Shown here piece by piece: positions 1-4,717 of a stretch of DNA of 9,495 nt. Source of the stretch: Bacteroidales bacterium UBA1266 (GTDB lineage: Bacteria > Bacteroidota > Bacteroidia > Bacteroidales > WCHB1-69). The first letter of the stretch is position 1. Every line of letters begins with the position of its first letter. Both the position numbers and the translations under genes were made by a program. The stretch is from NCBI GenBank assembly GCA_002308135.1, contig DBVK01000063.1:1-9495 (forward strand). Reading direction: 5' to 3'. The notes beneath the pieces are model-generated. The model was not told the DNA's origin. It saw only the letters and a list, made by a program, of their open reading frames with translations, and did not search any database.

Positions 1-1
1 C

Positions 2-343
2 CTGGATGAAAGCACCAACAGCTTCTATGACGTGTTGAACGCTTTCGAGCCCTTCGGTCCGGAAAACATGTCGCCCGTTTTCATGACCAGGCATGTGATG
101 GCCGACTCCTGCCGCATTGTAGGGAAGAACCACCTGAAAATGACATTGTACCAGCGGGATACCCGCTCCTATCCCATACCTGCCATTGCGTTTGACATGA
201 AGCAGCATTACCAGCGGATTGCGAGCGGCACCCCTTTTCATATCTGCTACCACATCGAGCGGAACGAATGGCGGGGGCGCACCAACCTGCAACTGACCAT
301 TAAAGACATTAAATTCGATTTTGCCCCTTTCGACAAAATTTAG
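2..343 (+). CDS. recJ: RecJ single-stranded-DNA 5'-3' exonuclease, C-terminal fragment
   Basis: The reading frame is open from the left edge to a TAG stop at 341-343, so only the last 113 or so residues are present. RecJ degrades single-stranded DNA 5' to 3' in recombination and mismatch/base-excision repair in the cytoplasm. What is visible is the OB-type C-terminal domain: the segment FEPFGPENMSPVF near the start, followed by CRIVGKNHLKM, matches the conserved 'FEPFG.GN..PVF ... G..HLK' signature of RecJ. The DHH catalytic motifs lie upstream of the window. An internal ATG-like start near base 32 is not a real start, because the conserved sequence continues upstream of it. The stop is followed after one base by the ATG of the vWA gene, so the two are probably co-transcribed. 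Family assignment is by recognition of the motif; I am confident of it. Confidence 0.9.
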   Translation: MDESTNSFYDVLNAFEPFGPENMSPVFMTRHVMADSCRIVGKNHLKMTLYQRDTRSYPIPAIAFDMKQHYQRIASGTPFHICYHIERNEWRGRTNLQLTIKDIKFDFAPFDKI

Positions 344-344
344 C

Positions 345-1736
345 ATGAGGAAACGACAGTGGCTTTTCATTCTCTTTTGCTTGTGCGCTGCACCTTTTAC
401 AGGAAACGCACAGCCGAGCACCGGGAAAAACGGCCCCGAGCTGACGCGCATACTGTTTATCTTTGACGCATCCAACAGCATGTGGGGCGAATGGCAGAGC
501 GACAAGAAAATCCACATTGCCAACCGCCTGCTCTCCCAAATGGTGGACTCCCTGGAAAGCTACCCTAACATTCAGCTTGCCTTGCGCGTATACGGGCACC
601 AGTCCGAAAGCAAACTGCACAACTGCAACGACACCAAACTGGAAGTTCCCTTCGCTTATAACAATTTCGCCCGCATCAAGCAGAAACTGAAGACCATCTA
701 CCCCAAAGGCACCACACCTATCGCCCAGTCGCTGCTGGCCTGCGAAAAAGACTTCTACCCTCCCGCCACCAACTGCCGCAATGTGGTGGTGCTGATCACT
801 GACGGCATAGAGGAATGCTCCGGCGACCCTTGCGCCGTTTCCCGCGCATTGCAGCGCCAGGGCATCATCTTAAAGCCTTTTATTATCGGCATAGGGGGGA
901 ATTTCGAAGCGGACCTGCATTGCATCGGCCATTACATTGACGCTTCCAGCGAAGAGGAATTCGACAATGCCATGCATGTCATCATTGACCACATTTTCCA
1001 CCCGACCTCCTGCCAGGTCAACCTGCTGGACCGTCTCGGAAAACCGAACGAGACCAATGTGAACATGACCTTTGAAGACAGCTACAACCATAAAATCCGC
1101 TACAACCTCATTCACACCTTCAATGAAAAGGGCTTGCCGGACACGCTGTTTATCAACCCTATGCCGGAATACAAAATCACCGTGCACACCCTGCCACCCG
1201 TTTCCGTAGACTCCATCAAACTGACGCCGGGCCGGCACAACGTCATCCCCATTTCCACCCCCCAAGGCGGACTCCAGGTCAAGGTGGTTTCCGGGCAAAG
1301 CGACCGCTACCGCCAAGTCCCCATTGTGGTGCGTCAGGCCGATTCCTCCGAAATCCTTAATGTGCAATATTTCGACATTGTTGACAACTACCTTGTAGGC
1401 GCCTATGATGTGGAGATCCTATGTCTGCCCCGGCTGAGGATGCCTCATATTGAAATCACCCAAAGCACGACCACGCAGATCAAAATACCGGCGCCGGGAA
1501 CCGCTATCATCCAAAAGAACCGCCTGGGGAACGGCAGCCTTTACGTGATGCGCGGACAGCAGATGGAATGGGTGTATAACCTTAGGGATGAGGACATACA
1601 GGAGTCCATCCTGCTGCAGCCGGGAACCTATAAGGTCGTATTCCGCTCCAGGCAGTCCGCAAAAACCCTGGAGAGCGTCACCCATACCTTTACCGTGCGC
1701 TCCAATATGACCACCACCGTCAACATTCCCCAATAA
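345..1736 (+). CDS. Exported von Willebrand factor A (vWA) domain protein
   Basis: The preferred start is the ATG at 345; a TTG at 321 is in frame but would overlap recJ and bury the signal peptide. The 463-residue product begins with a Sec signal (MRKRQW, hydrophobic stretch about 7-18, likely cleavage after GNA at residue 22), so it should be periplasmic or outer-surface. There is no convincing lipobox. Residues about 34-220 form a vWA domain with an intact metal-ion-dependent adhesion site: DASNS at 41-45, Thr123/124 in KGTTPIAQSL, and Asp153 in VVVLITDGIEEC. Seven cysteines lie between residues 94 and 223, consistent with disulfides outside the cytoplasm. Residues 225-463 look all-beta, possibly repeated beta-sandwich modules, and I do not recognise them. 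vWA domains mediate metal-dependent protein binding; the partner here is unknown. The gene is packed between recJ (1 bp) and the next gene (3 bp), suggesting one operon. Confidence 0.85.
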   Translation: MRKRQWLFILFCLCAAPFTGNAQPSTGKNGPELTRILFIFDASNSMWGEWQSDKKIHIANRLLSQMVDSLESYPNIQLALRVYGHQSESKLHNCNDTKLEVPFAYNNFARIKQKLKTIYPKGTTPIAQSLLACEKDFYPPATNCRNVVVLITDGIEECSGDPCAVSRALQRQGIILKPFIIGIGGNFEADLHCIGHYIDASSEEEFDNAMHVIIDHIFHPTSCQVNLLDRLGKPNETNVNMTFEDSYNHKIRYNLIHTFNEKGLPDTLFINPMPEYKITVHTLPPVSVDSIKLTPGRHNVIPISTPQGGLQVKVVSGQSDRYRQVPIVVRQADSSEILNVQYFDIVDNYLVGAYDVEILCLPRLRMPHIEITQSTTTQIKIPAPGTAIIQKNRLGNGSLYVMRGQQMEWVYNLRDEDIQESILLQPGTYKVVFRSRQSAKTLESVTHTFTVRSNMTTTVNIPQ

Positions 1737-1739
1737 GCC

Positions 1740-2429
1740 ATGGTCAGAAGCGCGCGTAACGCATTGGGCATAGCGGCAGACAAAAGCGCCAAGCTGAGTT
1801 CCGAATCCTTGTTCCTCTCCTGCTATGCTTTGCTCGGAATACAGCCAAAACAACCTGAAAAAGAATGGCTTGGACAATTGTTTTCAGCGTCTGGCTGGTG
1901 TTTCCGCAAAGCTGTCCTTCACCCTTTTGAGGCCAAGCTCACCCAACCGGCCTACCGTTTTCCGGTTTTTTACGCCCGCAGGCCCGGCAGACACCTGTCC
2001 CTATTGATCCAAAACACCGGAGAAAACGGAGGGAGAGAGCTGCTGTCTTTTCAAAACAACGGTTTATACCGCATCAAACTAAACGCCAAAGTGCTGCCTA
2101 ACCAATTGGCGCTGTTCGCGGAAGAAGCGATTCCCACCATACAGCCCGATGAAGACAAGGTGAAGAACTACAATCCGGAAAACATACGCAGATGGAATGA
2201 AATCACGGCTTACCTGGAGGAGCACTCCGTTCCGCTACCTTCGTTCCGCTACCTGCTTCTTTTATCATATGAAACTTACGAGCAGGACGTTCCCCTGCTG
2301 AACCACCTGCACAAGGTGCCCGGACTGCAATACCGTTACATTGCCGGTGACAGCATAGGCAACGACCACCTGCTGTACCAGCTGCTGAGCTTTCAGAACG
2401 AGCTTATACAGCTTATTAATCCTCGCTAG
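1740..2429 (+). CDS. Unrecognised 229-residue protein downstream of the vWA gene
   Basis: The ATG at 1740 follows the vWA stop by 3 bp. No clear Shine-Dalgarno is present, which is normal for Bacteroidota. I do not recognise the family. There is no signal peptide or membrane segment, so it is probably cytoplasmic. The N-terminal half has a short hydrophobic helix-like stretch (LFLSCYALLGI, about 25-35), then a beta-rich part including RRPGRHLSLLIQNTG. The C-terminal half is mainly helical and Leu/Tyr-rich (ENIRRWNEITAYLEEH, FRYLLLLSYETYE, LLYQLLSFQNELIQLI). The tight spacing suggests co-expression with the vWA protein. The C-terminal 14 bp overlap the end of the convergent regulator gene. Codon and base composition resemble the neighbours. 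The reading frame is credible because of its length and operon position, but the function is unknown. Confidence 0.7.
   Translation: MVRSARNALGIAADKSAKLSSESLFLSCYALLGIQPKQPEKEWLGQLFSASGWCFRKAVLHPFEAKLTQPAYRFPVFYARRPGRHLSLLIQNTGENGGRELLSFQNNGLYRIKLNAKVLPNQLALFAEEAIPTIQPDEDKVKNYNPENIRRWNEITAYLEEHSVPLPSFRYLLLLSYETYEQDVPLLNHLHKVPGLQYRYIAGDSIGNDHLLYQLLSFQNELIQLINPR
2228..2254 (+). repeat. 13-bp direct repeat inside the unrecognised gene
   Basis: CGTTCCGCTACCT occurs at 2228-2240 and again at 2242-2254, one base apart (14-bp period). Because 14 is not a multiple of three, the two copies are read in different frames (SVPLP and SFRYL). Loss of one unit by slippage would shift the frame near codon 170. 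Confidence 0.8.
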
Positions 2430-3240
2430 GGTAAAACTCTTCAAACGTCCTGTCCGCGTAGAAAAAGACCACTTTTTTGATCTTTTTCGCCCCCTTGGCT
2501 GCGGCCGGAGCTGCAGGCTGCGCTTGCGTCACGGACGGAGCCGCTTCTATTACGGGAGCGGCAGGCTGCACTTGCGGAACCGGATCAGCTTGCTGCGGAA
2601 CCGCTGGAGCCACCGGAGCTGCAGGTACGGGATCCACTTGTTCCGCAACTGGGAATTGCACCACAGCCCCGCTTTGAGGCTGTGCGTTAAGCGTGACAGG
2701 CTCTGGATGTTGCTGCGGAACCACAGGCATGGTTTGTGACTGGGGCATAACCGTCGTATTCGTTGTCGTTGTCGTTGCCGGAGACGTTTGCGTTTGAGCT
2801 GCGGGAGCGGCTTGGAACTGCGCCCCCGTCACTTCCGAAGGCTGGGAAACGCTTGGTGTGGCCGTAACCACAGGGGCGGCCTGAGCTTGCCCCTCCCCGG
2901 CGGGAAGAGGGGAGGATGCGGGGGAAAGCGTCGATGCGGCCTCATCTTCCATGGAAAACAAGTCCGCCTGTATCTCCTCAGGAGCGGATTTTTTGAGCAT
3001 CTCCGGAGTCACGACCGTCAATTTCGCATTCTCGCGGTACATATCGCCTTCACCTTTCAAGAGCCAAAGGGGGTTTATTTCCGGAAATTTCAAAAGGGTT
3101 TTGGACACCACCACCTGACTGGATTTGTCCCTTCCGGTCATCAGGTGGGTGATACTGGGGCGGCCCACACCGATAAAATCTGCAAATTCCGCCTGTGTCA
3201 ATCCTTTTTCCGCCAATAATTGTTTTATGCGTTCCTTCAT
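2416..3240 (-). CDS. XRE-type helix-turn-helix regulator with long Pro/Ala/Gln-rich linker and conserved C-terminal tail
   Basis: The 274-residue product begins with an XRE/Cro-like helix-turn-helix at about residues 3-60: LTQAEFADFIGV (14-25) as helix 2 and RPSITHLMTGR (27-37) as the recognition helix. INPLWLLKGEGDMY (56-69) follows, a pattern known from Bacteroidota phage-repressor-like regulators. Residues about 101-248 are low-complexity Pro, Ala, Gln, Val and Thr with few charged residues, including a TTTTTNTT run and repeats of DPVP and QPAAP; this part is probably disordered. The last 26 residues are a distinct tail with a basic patch and an aromatic/acidic end (KKIKKVVFFYADRTFEEF, then YPSED). 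I infer a DNA-binding regulator, with the tail as an oligomerisation or partner-binding element. The ATG at 3240 is chosen because the helix-turn-helix begins directly after it. The gene is divergent from the kinase-rpoN-pcrA run and converges on the unrecognised gene, overlapping it by 14 bp. TTTACA sites just upstream suggest autoregulation. Confidence 0.85.
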   Translation of the reverse strand: MKERIKQLLAEKGLTQAEFADFIGVGRPSITHLMTGRDKSSQVVVSKTLLKFPEINPLWLLKGEGDMYRENAKLTVVTPEMLKKSAPEEIQADLFSMEDEAASTLSPASSPLPAGEGQAQAAPVVTATPSVSQPSEVTGAQFQAAPAAQTQTSPATTTTTNTTVMPQSQTMPVVPQQHPEPVTLNAQPQSGAVVQFPVAEQVDPVPAAPVAPAVPQQADPVPQVQPAAPVIEAAPSVTQAQPAAPAAAKGAKKIKKVVFFYADRTFEEFYPSED

Positions 3241-3278
3241 GCCTGGTTTACATTTTTTGGTTTACAATTTACTCGACG

Positions 3279-3286
3279 CAAAAGTA
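3279..3286 (-). promoter_or_regulatory. Bacteroidota-type -7 box for the helix-turn-helix gene
   Basis: On the minus strand the sequence is TACTTTTG, a perfect match to the TAnnTTTG -7 element known for Bacteroidota sigma factors. A TTTG that could serve as the -33 element lies at 3311-3314 (minus), 24 bp upstream, longer than the usual spacing of about 19-21 bp. Transcription would start about 30-35 bases before the ATG, placing the TTTACA sites at 3247 and 3261 in the start/leader region and those at 3336 and 3345 upstream, as expected for autorepression. Confidence 0.45.
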
Positions 3287-3520
3287 CTCCCTTTTCCAAT
3301 ACCCTCGTCACAAAAAATTACATTTTCATTGAAAATTTACATGATTTACATCCATTTATTCTGTAATTATTTATAGTTTTTCTTTAAATCATATTTACTA
3401 TTTTACTTATTTTTAATTATTTAACAAGTTCATTTTAATAGCTTGTAAATTAGCGTGTAAATTGATGCTTTAGGTTATAGTTCAACTTTATAACACATAA
3501 ATTAAATACTTGTTTTTCAG

Positions 3521-3532
3521 CTAATTAATTAG
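3521..3532. repeat. 12-bp perfect palindrome CTAATTAATTAG
   Basis: CTAATTAATTAG is identical to its reverse complement and lies in the most AT-rich part of the intergenic region. It is not part of the TGTAAA array. AT-rich DNA produces such palindromes fairly easily, so its function is uncertain. Confidence 0.5.
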
Positions 3533-3561
3533 TATATTTAATTATTTGCTACTTATCTGCG

Positions 3562-3587
3562 TGTAAATCCATGTAAATTTGTGTAAA
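3562..3587 (+). promoter_or_regulatory. Three TGTAAAT sites at exact 10-bp spacing
   Basis: TGTAAAT begins at 3562, 3572 and 3582, so three copies lie on the same face of the helix, one turn apart. This fits cooperative binding of a regulator. The middle copy overlaps a perfect TAnnTTTG box at 3574-3581. Confidence 0.55.
3574..3581 (+). promoter_or_regulatory. Possible -7 box (TAAATTTG) facing the kinase-rpoN-pcrA run
   Basis: TAAATTTG matches the TAnnTTTG consensus exactly. A TTTG at 3545-3548 is the nearest candidate -33 element, but the 25-bp spacing is too long, and the leader would be about 250 bases. The match may simply arise from the TGTAAATTTG repeat sequence in which it is embedded, so this is weak. 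Confidence 0.25.
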
Positions 3588-3591
3588 TTTC

Positions 3592-3608
3592 TTTTGTAAA
3601 TTACAAAA
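3592..3608. repeat. Inverted repeat with 8-bp perfect arms (TTTTGTAA-A-TTACAAAA)
   Basis: TTTTGTAA (3592-3599) and TTACAAAA (3601-3608) are perfect reverse complements around a single A. The structure includes the TGTAAA site at 3595 and looks like a dyad operator. It is A/T-rich, with no GC stem and no T-run that would suggest a terminator. Confidence 0.6.
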
Positions 3609-3690
3609 ATTTGCGCAATTTACATCTCTCATTCTCATGCGCTGTCGTGTAAATTGTAAATTTTCACAATGTAAACTCTGTCCTGCGGGC

Positions 3691-3702
3691 TGTAAATTTA
3701 CA
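3691..3702. repeat. 12-bp perfect palindrome TGTAAATTTACA
   Basis: Two array hexamers, TGTAAA (3691-3696) and TTTACA (3697-3702), abut head to head and form a perfect palindrome. This is the most symmetrical site of the array and a good candidate for the full dyad operator of a dimeric helix-turn-helix protein. Confidence 0.6.
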
Positions 3703-3815
3703 TCCGGAAAATGGATACCCCCTCCCCTTTTTCCGCTATTGGAAGGCTATTTGAATAATGTAAAAAATTTGCAAAGAATTCTGTTTTTTGCATATTTTTT
3801 CGACCAAACAGCCGT

Positions 3816-3821
3816 TATAAT
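3816..3821 (+). promoter_or_regulatory. Possible TATAAT-like element close to the kinase start
   Basis: TATAAT lies 16 bp before the ATG at 3838, and a TTTG at 3787-3790 lies 25 bp upstream of it. Neither spacing nor sequence matches the Bacteroidota consensus well, and the leader would be very short. Listed only because some promoter for the downstream run must lie in this region. Confidence 0.15.
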
Positions 3822-3837
3822 ATAAAACAATGTACCT

Positions 3838-4707
3838 ATGATTTTAGCAGCAGACAGTGGCTCAACATCCACCAACTGGGCGTTGATATCCACAAAGGGA
3901 CTTGAAAAACAACTAGATACTAGCGGAATCAATCCTTACTATATGCAGGGGGACGAGATAGGCCAACGCCTGCAGGAGGAATTGCTTCCCCTGCTCTCCA
4001 AGGAGGAACGCGCAAACATAGACCAGATTTATTTTTATGGGTCCGGTTGCTCCACGCCATCCAAGCAGGAACTGATGAAAGAGAAACTGCAACTCATATC
4101 CCCGAATGCGTCCGTTTTTCCAAGCCATGACGTACTGGCGTCCGCCAGAGCCTGCTGTGGGCGAGGGAAAGGCATCGCCTGTATCCTCGGAACTGGCTCT
4201 AACGCATGTGTTTACGATGGAAAAAACGTTGTAAAAAACGCCATCTCCCTGGGCTATCTTTTGGGCGATGAGGGCAGCGGCGTGCATATTGGCAAACGCT
4301 TCCTGACCCTATACCTGAAAAACAAGGTCTCCCCTTCCCTCAAACAGGCGGTGGACACACATTTCAACTTGTCATTCGAAGCTATTCTCAACGGAATATA
4401 CCAAGGGGAGAAACCCAACCGTTTCATTGCCGGCTTCGCGCACTATATTTTGGATCACGCCATGGAATTTCCCGAACTGGAAGACATTGTGCGCACCTCC
4501 TTCCGGGAATTCATACAGGAATACATCCGCCCCTTCCCGGAAGCTGAAGACTATCCGCTTGGTTTTGTGGGTTCTGTGGCTTTCCTTCTGCAAAACCTGC
4601 TGCGCGATGAGGTGCGCAAAGCGGGCTATACCATGGGCAGCATTATCCGCTACCCAATAGAAGGCCTTATCGACTATCACCGGCAGCAATTGCTGGAAAC
4701 CAAGTAA
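3838..4707 (+). CDS. BadF/BadG-type ATPase, N-acetylglucosamine-kinase-like sugar kinase
   Basis: The 289-residue cytoplasmic protein has the ASKHA (actin/hexokinase/Hsp70) nucleotide-binding fold. The phosphate-1 loop is DSGSTSTNW (6-14), the phosphate-2 loop ILGTGSN (116-122), and GYLLGDEGSG (139-148) is the motif typical of BadF/NagK-like kinases. GFVGSVAFLL (242-251) is the adenosine-binding segment. Asp98 in SHDVLASARA is in the position of the catalytic base of N-acetylglucosamine kinases. The length is typical of the Bacteroidota members of this family. The likely reaction is ATP-dependent phosphorylation of an amino sugar such as GlcNAc, perhaps from cell-wall or glycan salvage, but substrate cannot be read from sequence. 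The ATG is chosen because the first beta strand (MILAADSG) begins at once, as in relatives. It is the first gene of a run, with rpoN 10 bp downstream. Confidence 0.85.
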   Translation: MILAADSGSTSTNWALISTKGLEKQLDTSGINPYYMQGDEIGQRLQEELLPLLSKEERANIDQIYFYGSGCSTPSKQELMKEKLQLISPNASVFPSHDVLASARACCGRGKGIACILGTGSNACVYDGKNVVKNAISLGYLLGDEGSGVHIGKRFLTLYLKNKVSPSLKQAVDTHFNLSFEAILNGIYQGEKPNRFIAGFAHYILDHAMEFPELEDIVRTSFREFIQEYIRPFPEAEDYPLGFVGSVAFLLQNLLRDEVRKAGYTMGSIIRYPIEGLIDYHRQQLLETK

Positions 4708-4717
4708 CTGCAGCGCC

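Larger units (their letters stand above)
3247..3764. repeat. Array of 17 TGTAAA/TTTACA hexamers (putative operator array)
   Basis: Exact TTTACA occurs on the plus strand at 3247, 3261, 3336, 3345, 3619 and 3697. Exact TGTAAA occurs at 3444, 3456, 3562, 3572, 3582, 3595, 3648, 3655, 3670, 3691 and 3759. Thirteen of the 17 extend to TGTAAAT, and several to GTGTAAATT. A rough estimate for random sequence of this AT content is about one hit on both strands, so the clustering is real. Sites near the regulator gene (3247-3350) all read TGTAAA in the direction of that gene. Sites nearer the kinase gene read TGTAAA towards it in 11 of 13 cases. I infer protein-binding sites; the adjacent helix-turn-helix protein is the obvious candidate but this is not shown. 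Confidence 0.75.
3241..3837. other. 597-bp AT-rich divergent intergenic region
   Basis: This is the only long non-coding stretch in the window and lies between two divergently transcribed genes. It is very AT-rich; by my count about 33 of the 180 bases at 3361-3540 are G or C. It contains a dense array of TGTAAA/TTTACA hexamers, several perfect palindromes and candidate promoters for both directions, listed separately. Short open frames inside it (for example 3637-3825 on the plus strand) read through the repeats and have no recognisable content. I see no tRNA, no CRISPR and no obvious rho-independent terminator. Confidence 0.85.

Noticed and set aside
321..344. TTG at 321 as the start of the vWA gene
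   Set aside because: It overlaps recJ by 23 bp and would add eight residues before a normal signal peptide; ATG at 345 gives a standard Sec signal and a 1-bp gap.
2477..3219. Plus-strand open frames opposite the helix-turn-helix gene
   Set aside because: These Gly/Cys/Ala- or Arg/Leu-rich frames are the complement of the Pro/Ala/Gln-rich linker and have no domain; the minus-strand frame contains a clear helix-turn-helix.
3247..3764. CRISPR array
   Set aside because: The repeated unit is only 6-9 bp, occurs on both strands, and spacings vary from 0 to about 100 bp; no constant-length spacers and no cas genes are visible.
3637..3825. Small 62-codon open frame in the intergenic region
   Set aside because: It reads through the repeat array, is Cys-rich by chance of the repeat sequence, and has no conserved features. 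The 3125-3376 (plus) and 3747-3932 (minus) frames are rejected for similar reasons.
3241..3837. Replication origin or plasmid iterons
   Set aside because: The AT-rich DNA with repeats resembles an origin, but I find no clear TTATNCACA DnaA boxes, no dnaA or replication initiator gene, and the flanking genes are chromosomal housekeeping genes. Not excluded; strand-skew analysis of the whole genome would settle it.
3701..3837. Sigma-54 promoter (GG-N10-GC) upstream of the kinase-rpoN-pcrA run
   Set aside because: Because rpoN lies downstream I looked for autoregulation, but the GG pairs here are not followed by GC at the required distance.
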